From assembly GCA_023548195.1 (NCBI GenBank), contig JAJHZJ010000028.1, forward strand, positions 1,010,001 to 1,074,000: a stretch of DNA of 64,000 nt, given 5' to 3'. This stretch comes from Bettongia penicillata ogilbyi (lineage: Eukaryota; Chordata; Mammalia; Diprotodontia; Potoroidae). A program made the position numbers and the translations under genes. Positions 12,170 through 24,171 of the stretch are shown here, in pieces (positions within the stretch are counted from its first letter, which is position 1; every line of letters begins with the position of its first letter). The notes beneath the pieces were generated by a model. It did no database searches, was not told the origin of the DNA, and saw only the letters and a program-made list of their open reading frames with translations.

Positions 12170-13085
12170 GTAGCAGGATTTATCTTTGTTTTTTCTTGCC
12201 CACTCTTCCTTATTGGTATGAGATTGTTGTTTTGAGACTTTCTGGTTAGCTCCTTTGAAATTGTGGTGTCATATAATTATTATTGCCTCTGCCAAGGCAG
12301 CAAGTAAGAAAATGATCTACAAAGGGCAGAGGCTATGAATTTTCTTACAAAATTTTTTACCTTGGAATTGTTTTCTCATCTGTTTCTGACTCCCCTGCCC
12401 TTTTTCTGTTCCCCAAACTCACAAATTGGAATGACACAGATCTTCATAAATGGTCTCACTGGGACACTTTCCAAGTTTCATATGGTAGTTTAAAAAAAAT
12501 AAAAATGAAATTTCACTCTTCTTTTCTTTTACCCAGATAATTTTACTTTCCAGAAAGCATCAGTTCTGCCATTCCTTGTTTAATCAGAAGGCTTTCCATG
12601 CTGACACTGCAATCATTCATTCTTGAGACTCCTTTCCACATTCCAAGAAGTACCTTCATTATCAATCACATAGAATCAATGTATACTCCATGAGATGAAA
12701 GAGACAGAGAAGGTAAGTGAAATTTCACATTGGTCAACTTCATATTGTAGTTTGGTTAAGATTTTTGTTACTGTTGTTTTTATGGTGGAAAGATAGCTTA
12801 ACAATGAACACATTTAATTATTATAATATTATTATTACTCCTTGATGAGTGTTTTTTGTATATTTATGCAGCCCTTAACCCAGGGCCTCCCACTCTTGAG
12901 TCTCCATTAAGCCCATAAAAGATCAATATTTCTTTGGACACTAATTCCCTCAGTCAGAATTTACTCTAGAAAAATAACCAAATTTTTCTCCGTCTAGATC
13001 TCCCCAAACACAGATAACCAGCACCAAGAGAAGGTAATAATGACATTAAATACAGAACAATTTTTATCTCACCTCAGTGAAATGC
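12170..13085. other. Unique sequence, no gene recognised
   Basis: AT-rich DNA without recognised repeats or coding frames. Confidence 0.4.
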
Positions 13086-13089
13086 ACAA

Positions 13090-13216
13090 AATACAAAGGA
13101 CCCATGATCTTCCACAAGCAATCCAATTCTCCCTCTTTATTGGGTCTCACTAGCACTTAGCACAGTGTGTAGCACATAGTAGTAGCTTAATACATATTGA
13201 TTGATTGATTGATGGC
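13090..13216 (+). mobile_element. L2 3' end with (TTGA)n tail
   Basis: 'cactagcacttagcacagt' and 'gtagcacatagtagtagct' are the L2 tail, followed by a short TTGA repeat. Confidence 0.65.
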
Positions 13217-13724
13217 TGATTATACCTCAAAGGAGCTTAATAAGATCCCAAAGGCATCTTCTGAGACTATGGACTCCTTTGAAGATAAAAGGGAAACATA
13301 CATTTGTGTTACTCAACAAGAAACCCCTTATCATCTGTCCTTATACTGTCTGTAGAATTTGTGTAAATAATGGAGAACAAAAATCAAAGCTTTTTACTCT
13401 TTATGATGAATTAAGTACTTTACTGATTCTATATCTGGTGGGAATAATGAGGGAATATGGCTAATACGCTTCTCTTTTGTAAGTATGTACAACTCAGAAA
13501 ATTATCTTTGGATAGAATTTTGGATCTCCTATTTCTTAAACCTGGGGTTACCCACAAGATGGTACAGGAAACCTGGACCAAAGGCTAGATCTAGGAAGTA
13601 AGGGTTCAGAGTTGACATTGACATGTGGATAAGTAAGCAGCAGTAAGCACATGCAGCTCTTATTTGCTTTTTCAGGAGTGAAAAGAACACTGCATCACTA
13701 GCTTTTTAGTCAGAATGCAGTCAG

Positions 13725-13985
13725 ATATAGTAATAGGTAGTGTGTTCGACTGGGAGTCAGAAAGACCTGAGTTCAAATGTGACCTTAATCACTTACTAGC
13801 TATGTGACCCTGGACAAGTCACTTCACTTCAGTTTGCCTCAGTTTTCTCATCTGTAAAACGGAAATAATAAACGGCACCTATCTTTCAGGGTTGTTGTGA
13901 GAATCAAATGAGGTGCTAATTATAAAGCTCTTAGCACAGTACGTGCTACATAGCAAGCATTATATAAAAGTTATTATAATTATAA
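13725..13985 (+). mobile_element. MIR-type SINE (type B tail), near full length
   Basis: Core 'gtgaccctggacaagtcac' and 'ctcagttttctcatctgta', then the type B tail 'agggttgttgtgagaatca' and 'cttagcacagtacgtgcta'. Confidence 0.88.
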
Positions 13986-13989
13986 TTAG

Positions 13990-14245
13990 ATAGTGCACTG
14001 GATTAGATAGAAGTCAGAAAGACCTGAGTTCAAATCTTTCCTCAGATACTTACTAGATGTGTGACCCTGAGCATGTCACTTAATCTCTCTCTTTCTCTCT
14101 CTCTCAGTTTCCTCAAGTGTACAATGCGAATAATAGTAACAACTACCTTCTAGGGTTGTTGTGAGGATTAAATGGGATAACATTTGACAAGTGTTCAGCA
14201 CAGTGTTTGGCACATAACAGTCACTTAAAGTCATTTGCTTCCTTT
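13990..14245 (+). mobile_element. MIR-type SINE (type B tail), head-to-tail with its neighbour
   Basis: Core 'gtgaccctgagcatgtcac', a small (CT)n expansion, then 'agggttgttgtgaggatta'. It sits directly after the previous SINE in the same orientation. Confidence 0.88.
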
Positions 14246-14249
14246 CTTC

Positions 14250-14375
14250 CATTTCAATTCCACTTTTGAGGCTCCTACCTTTATGACACTGAACAAATCA
14301 CTTACTCATCTCTGTTTCCTCCTCTATAAAATGAGGGAGGACTAGATGTTGGTCTGTGAGGTCTAGATGAACATA
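14250..14375 (+). mobile_element. MIR-type SINE fragment
   Basis: 'gacactgaacaaatcactt' and 'tgtttcctcctctataaaa' with 'ggactagatgttggtctgt'. Third SINE in a row. Confidence 0.65.
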
Positions 14376-14769
14376 CGATCCCCAGATGTTACACCATCTC
14401 TTGGGAAGTTAAAACCAGTTGTTACTTCTCTCAACTTGGAACCACGCTCAGAAAATCAGGGATATCATATCTATGAAGGAGGCAAAAGGTCAATAGTATC
14501 TATTCTTTTGAGCCATGTGGACTTGAACAAAGACATACAATTCTCATGTATTAATACCCCAAATTAGCCATTAATGACTCATCTCCCCACTACTTGAGGG
14601 TTAAAGGAGAAAGCGAGGGTTATTATACTTTGATCTCTCTAGAAGGAAAGCAGAAAGGAAAAGTTGAGAAGCCCCCAAAGACCTGAGCAGACCTGCTAGT
14701 TTATTCATAAAGTCTAGAACAAAGGTGTGTCTTTTCTAAAGTCAAAACGACAACAAAACAATGCCAGTA

Positions 14770-14985
14770 ATATCTAACATTCATACAATACTAGAAGGTT
14801 TGTGAGGCTCTTAGCATATATCCATTAGCTCATTATAAGATAGACACTATTAACACCCCCATTTTATAGATGAGGAAACTGAGGCTAGAATAGTTTAAGG
14901 GACTTTCCTAGGGTAACAAAACTAGCAAGTAGCTGATGCAATTTTCAAACTAAGGACTCTAAGTTCAGTACTAGATATCATCATA
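14770..14985 (-). mobile_element. MIR-type SINE
   Basis: Antisense MIR: 'cattttatagatgaggaaa', 'ctgaggctagaatagttta', 'gactttcctagggtaacaa'. Confidence 0.75.
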
Positions 14986-14999
14986 TGAAGGGGTTGAAT

Positions 15000-15450
15000 C
15001 AACCTATTCATCTTGGGAAGAGTCACTGAAAACCATTCTCAAGTTGGTGTCCAAGGGTAGCTTTAAATCTGTCAATTCATTTTGGGGTCAGTCTTGGTCA
15101 CTGAGACTTAGTTGGAAATTGTCCTTTATCATCTTAATAAGGGCATGACAACTCTGTGGAGAGAGGCTTGAACAATCAGAGCTTACAAACAAAAGGTTAC
15201 CTTCCAGGAAGGTCATCCAATTAATCAGAGAATTCCTCTGACAAATCCTCTTCATACTTAAACAGTAAAAATCCATAGAGAAAGCATAAGCATACAGCAT
15301 TACAAACTCATGCAAAATGTTTCATAATTAGAACACTCAAAAAAAGTAGCAACAGAGGATCTAATTGCATTACTATGCCCCAAAATAACTGAAAAAAATA
15401 TGTCTGATTATTCCAGCAGCCTTAATGTCCACATGGGTTAATGTGAGTGT
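15000..15450. other. Unique sequence, nothing recognised
   Basis: No repeat or coding signal that I can support. Confidence 0.4.
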
Positions 15451-15454
15451 TGGA

Positions 15455-15560
15455 TAGTATAAAGAGAGATGGCCATGTCAGAAGAATTGGAGTCAAATCC
15501 TGGCCATTCCATTTACTTGTTATATGATTTCTGGGCAATATGTATCATCTCAATGGTTCC
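15455..15560 (+). mobile_element. MIR-type SINE fragment
   Basis: 'gaattggagtcaaatcctg' then 'tatgatttctgggcaatat', a degraded SINE core. Confidence 0.5.
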
Positions 15561-15639
15561 TTTTTTATTCATAGAAACTCCCCCTCCCAGAATGACTCTT
15601 TTGTGAAGGCAAACTAGGCTGTCTTTTGCCTCAATTCTT

Positions 15640-15895
15640 AACTAGCTTTTAATTACTGAAAGGGCATTGCCTCAAACTGAGATCTGGGAAAGACCTCAAC
15701 TGAAAAAGGCCCACTTTTTCCACTGCATCCCAGATCATTGCCAATCATCTTAACGGTGTCTTACCACTGGACTCTGATGACATGACTCTGGAAGAGAGAG
15801 TGAGGCTGATAACTTTATATAGCCTTTCCTCATTTAAATCCAATTCCCTTGATGTCATCAATCCTTTTTGAGAAAGAAGGACAAACAACCACAAA
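15640..15895 (+). mobile_element. RTE-like LINE/SINE 3' region
   Basis: Contains 'ctgcatcccagatcattgc', 'ccactggactctgatgaca', 'gagagagtgaggctgataa', and ends 'gaaagaaggacaaacaacc'. The same layout appears at 58735-58930 and, reversed, inside the SINE at 43810-44125. The RTE assignment is from memory. Confidence 0.55.
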
Positions 15896-15899
15896 GTAA

Positions 15900-17035
15900 A
15901 ACTATAGGTTTAGACTAGGTGATCTCCAAGGTCCCTTCTGTGTCCAACATTCTTTATGCCAACCTGAATGAATCATTAGCATGCCTAAAACAAGCAGATC
16001 CACGGAGAAATAAGGAAGTACATCCATGCAGTCCCAAGTAGCATATCTGGGTCTAAAAGGAGCACTATTTTACATGCCTCAAAAGTGTATACTTCGTACT
16101 TCAGAAGGCAGCGGAAGTCCCCCATGAATCCACCTGATGAAGGGAGGGAGCAGGGATAAAGAAAAGCATGATCAAAGGATGTGAAATTGATCATCATTTG
16201 TTTCAACTTGATTGTGACATTTGAGTCTCTTACCTCCTGCCCTGAAAAATTCCACTGGGTACTGTGTGCAAAGTAATATGTGCTTTTATTTGTTTTCCAT
16301 TTACCGGCCATTAATTTAAAGCAACTTCGCCTAAATTACACACTAGAATTTCATGGGATTATTTATTATCTGAAGGCTTCGAAGAGAGTCCATTAACTAT
16401 TAATTTATTAATCTCAATATACCAAAACTTTGTGCTGGAAGATTATTTCAGAACATTATGATACATGAGGGTAATGTACTCATAAAATATGATGGGAGAA
16501 ACCATGCAAGAATTTTCTTCCCTACCTCAAGTCCATAATCAATCCCATTTACCTTTATTATAATAAAAGAATGATAATAACAAATATGGGTCCATATTAA
16601 ATGCATTTTAATGTTTCCTATTTAAAAAAACCAAACTATTCAGTAATTCTTGAAAGCTAAAATCCAAAAAAAAGTTTAAGCTTATAAATAGTAAAATAAT
16701 TCCTTAAAAACCTGATAAAATAATAGTCTGGTTAAGTAAGAATATCTATAATGTAAATGTTTAAAGTATACTTTTAAAACATTAAGTAATGCCCAGTTCC
16801 CCAGCTCCCTGAAATTCATACAAATGATTAAGGTTGTTTGCTTATTCTTGGTTCTAGAATTTGCATCTTTTAAAAGTCAAGACCAGCAATTTCATTGGCA
16901 CAAGGGACTTCCAGTGAGGGTACTTCCTCTACCAGTGGTGCTCAAATTCTTTGAACTCCAAACCCCTTTACAACTCTTAAAAATTATTGAAGAGCCCAAA
17001 GAACTTTTATTTATGTGGGAAAATAATACTATTTA
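15900..17035. other. Unique sequence, candidate conserved non-coding element
   Basis: No repeat was recognised. The segment 16310-16480 is rich in TAAT/ATTA words in a single-copy-looking context. A 108-codon minus frame at 15985-16311 has no supporting features. Confidence 0.4.
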
Positions 17036-17039
17036 ATAA

Positions 17040-17285
17040 TAACATCTATTATTTATTTAGTGCCTACCTACTATGTGCTAGGTGCTTTACAAATATCTCA
17101 TTTGATCCTCACAATAACTTGGAAGATAGGTACTACTATTATTCCTATTTTACGACTGAGGAAACTAAGAGACAGATTAAGTGATTTGCCCAGGGTTACA
17201 TAGTCAGTGAATGTCTTGGGGCATTAGGTCTTCCTAACTCCACTTCCAGAGTTCTATGCATTGTACCACCTAGTTGACTAGGTCT
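17040..17285 (-). mobile_element. MIR-type SINE, near full length
   Basis: Antisense: 'cctactatgtgctaggtgc', 'gatcctcacaataacttgg', 'tttgcccagggttacatag', and head 'cattgtaccacctagttga'. Confidence 0.88.
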
Positions 17286-17404
17286 TATATCTATTGATAA
17301 TCACCATATTAGAAATTAAAGTGACAGTATTATTAAATAGTTTTGAATTCTTGGACCCCTTGAATGGTCCTAAGGGCCTCCAGTTGTCCCTGAACCTAAC
17401 TTTG

Positions 17405-17620
17405 AGAAAGCCTGCTCTGGAGTCAGGAAAACTTGGGTTCAAATGCAACCTCAGACATTTATTGACTATGTGACCCTGGGCAAGTTACGTAAGCCTGTTT
17501 GCCTCAGTTTCTTTATCTTAAAATGAACTAGAAGAAACAAATGGCAAAGCATTTCAGTATTTTTGCCAAGAAAACCCCAGACAGTATCACAAAGACTAAA
17601 ACACGACTGATCAGTAACAA
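17405..17620 (+). mobile_element. MIR/CORE-type SINE (type A tail), 5' truncated
   Basis: Starts at 'ctctggagtcaggaaaact', core 'gtgaccctgggcaagttac', tail 'gccaagaaaaccccagaca'. Confidence 0.88.
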
Positions 17621-17624
17621 TGCC

Positions 17625-18620
17625 ATATATACACCATGGCGCTTCATTTTTAAGCGTATATTTGTAAATTTAAACCTGTTCAAACATCATTAATCTCCCC
17701 TAAGTTTTGTCGTTGTTTTTAATGCACTCTGATATTAAATTCTACAAATATGGGCAATGTCTTCTCTGACAAGACTCAGTGGTGATCCCAGGATAATACT
17801 GACTGCAGTTACAGCAAGCTTAGGATTCGTTATTCCCCAGCAGTTCATTTGCCAGAGAACTTCTGAATCAAAGATAACATTATAGCTGTGCTTTATGCCC
17901 TGATTGATAACATAGTCAATGGTAGCAACCTGTCCCCCAGAAAGGATCCAAAAGCTCTGCACAGTGTTTATGATGCCGATAACCCCAACTGCTGACATTG
18001 GGAGAAGGAAACATTTGATGGATGAAAGAGGTTGTAAGATCCTCTGCACCCAGATAGCTTTGGTGAGTTTCCCCGTATATCACGACTTGGACAATTACAG
18101 CAATTTATTTATTCCATTTGATCACAAACACTTATCGGATATTTATAGCAATATGTTTTCTAGGAAACGTTTGATAAATATAATGAAACCGTCTTGCAGT
18201 GAATCCCAGGGAACAGGTCAGAAAAAAATGCAGTTCAAAAGGCAGTACTGTATAAATCATACTAGACTCTGCACTACTCCTCACCCTACCCCCTCCCATA
18301 ACACACTGTATCCTTAGGCCTACCAGAATGCAGAGCACCCAGCCAGGCTTGCAAATCCTCTAGCTGGTGGAGCAATTTCCACAGGGAATAGAAGAGAGCA
18401 GGCTAAGTGGAAAGAGAAAAAAGAGGGGCTTGGCATGCTGGGAGGAGGTGGAATGTTGCTCCCTTGTATTCAGCTCCTTCCCTTTTCCCCTTCCCTGACT
18501 TCCTGTGTTGCCTCAACACCTAACAGCTGTTGCTGGCTGCAATTTTAAAACAAACAAAATGGAACAGAGCATTTGGGGAATTAGTTAAGGGAAGAGAAAA
18601 TATAAGATTCATGGACAAAT
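17625..18620. other. Unique block containing one coding-looking frame
   Basis: Not recognised as any repeat. See the separate entry at 17735-18049 for the open frame. The rest shows nothing. Confidence 0.4.
17735..18049 (-). pseudogene. Unrecognised open frame, possible gene fragment
   Basis: A 104-codon minus-strand frame ends at TAA. It opens at a GTG and stays open about ten codons further upstream to a TGA, so it has no ATG start near its 5' end. Its codon choice is more balanced than the AT-rich surroundings. It contains a hydrophobic stretch (roughly residues 14-34, Ala/Val/Gly/Ile-rich), then a mixed segment with Trp and Cys. The sequence CAG|AG at its upstream end could serve as a splice acceptor but has no clear pyrimidine tract. 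I do not recognise the protein family. It could be an exon, a processed pseudogene fragment or chance, and chance is quite possible. Confidence 0.2.
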
Positions 18621-18624
18621 CAAT

Positions 18625-19235
18625 TCATCAGTCTAGAAGCGTTTATTAAGAACCAACCACTGTGCTAGATGTTGGAGATTCAAAGACAAAAACACCACTA
18701 TGAAGGTGTTTATTTTCTGTCAGGTGAAAAAACAGGTTCACTGCAAAGGCCAAATTTGAGTATACAGAATGCATACAAAGTAAATACAAACTAATCCCTG
18801 TGGGGGAAGGAGATTGGGAAAGGGCCTCATGTAAGACATGATGCCTGAGATAATTTAGAAGGGAGACAAGGATTCTCAGAGGTGAAGCTGAGGAAAGAGT
18901 GTATTCCAGTCTAGAGGAATAAGCTGTATGAATGCAGAGAGCTGGAAGATAGGATCTGTGTGAAGGTCAAGAAGTAGGCCAGTTTGACTAGACCACAGTG
19001 TATATGCAAAGGAGAAATGTGCAATGAGACTGGAAAGGTAGTCTGGGGCCGTAAGGTTAAGGGATTTAAATGCCAAACAGAACAGAAACTATAGGAAAAG
19101 AGAATGGATGAAATGGATGAAAAAGTGTGTATTAAATGATTGCTACGTTCCAGGCACTGTGCCAATTTGGGGCAAAGCAGATCTGGGAGAGGTAGAGAGG
19201 GAAGAGTGTTTTGGATTGGTATATCAAAAAGAAAT
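18625..19235 (-). mobile_element. L2 LINE, internal to 3' region
   Basis: The plus strand reads antisense L2: 'tattaagaaccaaccactg' at the 3' end, 'gtgtattccagtctagagg' near 18900, 'gtaaggttaagggatttaa' near 19050, then a second L2 3'-like piece near 19130. No frame survives. Confidence 0.65.
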
Positions 19236-19239
19236 TAAA

Positions 19240-19780
19240 TGTCATGAGGGCATTGTAGTCTTTTCCTAGGATTCTTACATTCTGATGTCATTTCTTCCAC
19301 CAGTTTATCTTCCAAGATGCAAAGTTTAGAGAACAGCAGGCAGAAGGAGGTAACATAAAAAGCAGGAGGTAAAATTGTTTTAAGTGTAAAAGATAGAGAC
19401 CAGGAGAGACACAGATGCTGGGACACATATATCCCCTGCAGCTGCTAGTTTTAGATTTGTAATATAGCTTCTATGGGGTTGGATTCCGAATCCACCTCAA
19501 TGCCACAGTAGCAGGGAAAGAATTGAGCATGAGCAGAGGGACTCTGAAACCCTGGATGAGAAATCATGTGTTCCTGTTTCTCCATTTAGGTGTAACTATT
19601 GATGCTTATGCAGCCATTTAATACATTCATAAACTAATTGTTTGTACCCAACCACCACAACTGTAGTTCAGTTAGAGGGCACTGTACATCTAATTAACTC
19701 TTTCATCTATGTTCTTGCTATTGTTGAGAATGAATGAATGAATGAGTGAGAGATTTAGTGAATGAATGAATGAACAAAAG
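19240..19780. other. Unique sequence with a short (GAAT)n microsatellite
   Basis: Nothing was recognised except tandem 'gaatgaatgaatgaatgag' at about 19730-19775, just before a SINE. Confidence 0.45.
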
Positions 19781-19782
19781 CA

Positions 19783-20030
19783 TAGCTAGGTGGTGCAATG
19801 GATAGAGTACCAGGTCTGGAGTCAGGAAGACTCATCTTCCTGAGTTCAAATCTGATACTTACTAGTTGTGTGACCTTGGGAAAGTCACTTAACCCTGTGG
19901 GTCTCAGTTTTCTCATCTATAAAATGAGCTGCTAAAGGAAATGACAAATCACTCCAATATCTCTGCCAACCCCAAATGAGGTCACTCGGAGTCAGTCATG
20001 ATTGAAAATGACTGAACCACAACTTGCTAT
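19783..20030 (+). mobile_element. MIR/CORE-type SINE, full length (type A tail)
   Basis: Head 'gctaggtggtgcaatggat', core 'gtgaccttgggaaagtcac', 'aggaaatgacaaatcactc', tail 'gattgaaaatgactgaacc'. Confidence 0.92.
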
Positions 20031-20074
20031 ATATTATGGATACTTCTTTCCCTTAAAGAAACTATATTTTAGTG

Positions 20075-20690
20075 TCTTAGGATCATAGATTTTAGAACTA
20101 TAAAGATCCTCGATAGGGGAATGGATATAAAGGAATGGAGGATGAAAGGAGTTCACAGTTTATGCTCTAAGTTTTAGGCTAAAAAATGACTACTTGGAGG
20201 GTCTGAAGAGAGGGATACCAAACTAAGGTAAAAAGAGATGAGCATGTGATGGAGACTGCCAGAGTACTTTTTTAAAAAACATACTTTTTGATTTCCTGTA
20301 TTTCTGTATACGATATCGGTAGAAGAGGCTCAGAGTACATCTAGTCCAACCTATGCATTAATAATGATTTCCTTTGCAATGAAAGTCAGTCAACAAAATA
20401 TATATTAGATGTTCCATATATTAGATGTGTATATCATCCTAGGCTAAGCCCTAGGAGTATAAAGGAAGATAAAGACACTTCTTACTCTCAGTTCATATTC
20501 TAATGGGAGAGACAAACAACTATGTAAATGCAAGATATATGCAGTATAAATTGAAGACAACAGTCTAAGAGAGTGGTTGCCTAATCTTTGCTTGAAGATT
20601 TCTAATGAATAGGACCCACTACCCACTACCACTACCATTCTACTTTTGAATAGCTCTAATTCTTAGGAAGTTTTCTTTTTCCTTATTCAA
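20075..20690 (-). mobile_element. CR1/L3-type LINE remnant, interrupted by an L2 piece
   Basis: CR1/L3 3'-end wording at about 20075 ('ggatcatagattttagaac') and 20330 ('catctagtccaacctatgc') resumes at 20575 ('aatctttgcttgaagattt', 'aattcttaggaagttttct'). Between them 20385-20560 reads like antisense L2 ('ctaatgggagagacaaaca'). Confidence 0.5.
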
Positions 20691-20701
20691 GCAAAAAACA
20701 C

Positions 20702-22040
20702 TGTTGTTCTGTCAACAGGCAGTTGCAATCTCACAAGATTTATGTGAAAACCAGGTTTATTACAAGAGAAATAAACATGCATGTGGAACTCAAAGGGTTC
20801 ACAATCTTTACTGAAGTTTATGTATTTATGACAGCACAACAAGAAGAAGAGGAGAAAACAGGAAGGGAGATTGCATGAGAGGGGAGAGTGTAATAACCGC
20901 TCCCAAAGGGGAGGAGCAAGACAATGGCAAAAGCCACATTCTTTTTCCTTGGGAAGCACAACTAGACTGTGAAGATAGGAGGATCTTTTTTTTCCCTTTT
21001 ATTTATTTTTTATTAATTTAATTGTTTTCAGTTTTCAACAATCACCTCCATATGTTTAAGTTTTCTCCCGCTTGCTTCTCCTTGCCTCCCCAAAACACCA
21101 TGCAATCTTATATGGGTTGTATGCATACATTCTTATTAAATACATTTTCACATTAGTCATGTTACAAAGAAGAATTAAAATGAGTGGGAGAAACCAAAAG
21201 AAAAAACAAAACAAAACATAGCAGAAGAGAAAATAGTCTGTTTCATTCTGCATTCCTGTTCTATAGATCCTTCTCTGGATGTGCATCAAGAGTCTTTTGG
21301 AAATGTTTTAGATCCTTGCGTAGCTGTGAAGGGCTAAGTCTACCAAAAATAGTCCCCATACACTGTGGCTATTACTGTGTGTAATTTTCACCTGGTTTTG
21401 CTCATTTCACTCGGCATCAGTTCATGTAAGTCTTTCCAGGTTTTTCTGAAGTCTTTTCATCATTCCTTATAGCACAATAGTATTCCCTCACACTCATATA
21501 CCACAACTTGTTTAGTCATTCCCCAACTGATAGGCATTCCCTCAATTTCCAGTTCTTGGCCACCACAAAAAGAGTTGCTATGAATATTTTTATGCATGTG
21601 ATCTCTTTGGGACACAGCCCAAGAAGTGATATTTCTGTGTCAAAGGGTGTGCACATTTTTATAGCTCTTTAGTCATAGCTCCAAATTGCTCTCCGGAATG
21701 GTTGAATCAATTCACAGATCCACCAACAATGAGTTAGTGTTCCAACTCTCCCACAGCTTCTCCAACATTTATCATCTTCCCATTTTGTTAGGAGGGGTCC
21801 TCTTATCTGCAAAGGACACCAACTGCAAAAGCATTATCCCAACATGGCACAGACTGGTTGGCATCTGTCTTTTCTCTTAAGGATACATAGGGAGTCAAGC
21901 TTGGGGTGCAACAATGAATTATTTCAGCTCAGGGGGAGCTTCATTCTTGACACATTTCAGAGCCTTCTGCATGCTCTGGGTCTACTGTTTCTGGAAAATA
22001 TGGCAACTCAAAAAGAAAAAAGTTCAGGGAACCCTTAACA
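20702..22040 (-). mobile_element. Putative solo LTR split by an L1 fragment
   Basis: After removing the L1 at 20986-21788, about 535 bp remain in which the plus strand starts with TG and ends in 'cccttaaca', so the minus strand starts TGTTAAGGG. The minus strand carries AATAAA at about 20750, near its 3' end, as an LTR would. No viral coding sequence is attached. Boundaries and class are uncertain, and no clear target duplication was found. Confidence 0.35.
20986..21788 (-). mobile_element. L1 LINE 3' fragment, 5' truncated
   Basis: Starts on the plus strand with a T-run (the A-tail in reverse), then 'ttttcagttttcaacaatc'. Further on are 'catcagttcatgtaagtct' and 'ccaccacaaaaagagttgc', the marsupial L1 3' region as I know it. 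Both ends are flanked by 'taggagg' (20976-20982 and 21789-21795), a short probable target duplication. There is no RT domain in the fragment. Confidence 0.8.
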
Positions 22041-22089
22041 GGTCTCCATAACTCCAACCCACCTAGACAACCAACCAATCTACTAACCA

Positions 22090-22270
22090 ATTCATCCTTC
22101 AACAAGCATTTCTTAAGTGCTTTCTATTTACCAGGCACTGGCCTAGGTAATGGGGATGCATATGAGAACATCTCTGCTCTCCACGAGTTGATTTACATGG
22201 TCACAGATATTATATCATATACAAGAAATGTACAAAATAAATGCACAACTAATATAGGTATTTATACTGG
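22090..22270 (-). mobile_element. L2 LINE 3' end
   Basis: Antisense L2: 'cttaagtgctttctattta', 'ccaggcactggcctaggta', 'gtacaaaataaatgcacaa'. Confidence 0.65.
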
Positions 22271-22274
22271 GGTA

Positions 22275-24170
22275 GGGATCACTGATAACTGAAGGAATCA
22301 GAAAAGAACTATTAAAGGAGGTGACACTTGGAAAAGAGTTAGTTGTTTCAATGAATTATCTCTTACCTGGTGAATAAATCCCTGGAAAAGGTACACCAAA
22401 CCTCCACTCTCTGAGTGCCAGGGAAATGCGAAAGAAAAGAAAGAAGGTGTGGGTAGCCATGGGGGTGTAGGTGAGTGACCAAAGATAGAACAGTGACCAT
22501 CTACCTGGATATAGCATAAAGCCATGGAAAGAGATATAAAGAAAGACCGAAAAAAAAAACCCCATATCTATCCAGCTTCCTCTTCATGTGGATTCAGAAG
22601 AAGTCTGATTGGGCAGTAACCAGAGAGGCCTGAATTCCTAAGGATAAACCCACAAAATAAAAACTAATGACAGATCTCCCACAGATCAAACTGAAAACAG
22701 TTCCCATCACACATCTTCACTGAATTGTCACGAACAGCATTTCACCTATATTGATTACAAATAATTCCATGTATATTGAGCCTTAGGGATTTCCTAGATG
22801 AGTATTGAAATCTCTCTCTTTTTAAATGGCTGAAAACAGCCGAGTCTATCATGTCTATGCTCAGATATATAGGAGACTTGACAACTTTCCTAAATTCTTT
22901 ATATAGTTTCCCTCTCCCTCCAGTGGGACACATACATCCATACACAAGCATATGCATATGTACATATGCACACGCATGTACAAAGGTGTTTCCATAGGTG
23001 TGTCTATATATGTATAAGTATATGAAATTCAAGATATCCCAATCCCACAGTTCCACTCATTCATCGTACCAGATTTTCCTAGAATTCAGTCTTATACCCT
23101 TTCTGAGTTAGCCAGCTTGGTGAATGAGCAGCAATCTTTTTTTCCTATGACACTTAACTTGAAATTTGTAAAACACAAAGAAAACATTCCTTGGACTCTG
23201 ACTTTCAAATTTCTAATTCACCCATAAAGTTCATGGTTATGGCACATGTGACAGCAGTAAAATTTTCTAATGTTATTTAGAGATTCACTATGGCTCTGAG
23301 GCTACCTTAATTGATTGGCCCACGCATTATGTTTCTGAACTACCAAAGACACTTCCCTAGATACCTGTAAAACACTAGTAACTAGCATAAATATCATGCT
23401 GCATATCATTTGCTCATAAAACCAAGGATGAATATGATTCTCAGAATATTGGCAATCAGACTGCCTGGGCAACAGAAATCAGAGCATCTCAGAGGTAGCA
23501 CAAACAGATGTCTTTGCTGAAGAAAAGGCCTTCTTCTGAGTGGCAAGATTTCTGGGCACAGAAGCTGCTGAATTATTTTGTCTGAGCCAAGGTGATGGTT
23601 CACTTTTCCTTTTTGCAAGACAGCCCAGAATAGAACAACCTCCATATTTTATGATAAATAGAAGAGAGTTGAATTATCTTTTATCTGAACTTTTTAGGCC
23701 AGTCAAGAAGAACTTTTAGGGTCAATGTCACTACTTTGCATTTCATCAGCATGACTATCCTGTCTGACATGAATGCTAGAGTTTCAAAGGATTTCAGAGA
23801 ATTTGTATTAAGATAAAGGGCCTTCTCAGACACAATTACATCACAGTGCCGCAGAAATTTTCTAAGGGAAATTTTCCTTCTCCATACCATCCTATTCAGC
23901 ATTTACCTGGATGGAGGTGATACAATTGATTTGACATGTAGAATAGAGCAGAGATGAATCTCATGATTACGATGATGATAGTACCCTATCCTGCCACATA
24001 TCCTGTTTATTTTAAGACTAGGGGGACTTTAATTGTCCTATAGGAACATGAGGTTCCTTCTTCTGTTGTTTTAGGAAGTTTGTGTTAAATAAAAAGTTAG
24101 AAGAAGTATAATCAGAATTGCTCTGAGCCCCCAGTTGGAAAAAAATTAATAAACTCCTACCTAACATTTA
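22275..24170. other. Unique sequence, nothing coding recognised
   Basis: About 1.9 kb without clear repeats apart from a CA/TA-rich microsatellite near 22930-23025. Short frames have no features. Confidence 0.4.
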
Positions 24171-24171
24171 C

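Noticed and set aside
15985..16311. 108-codon minus-strand frame
   Set aside because: No recognisable features; the 3' part lies in a TAAT-rich non-coding-looking block.
19783..20030. tRNA gene
   Set aside because: The tRNA-like head belongs to a SINE. The full SINE core and tail follow, and the same head recurs many times in the window.
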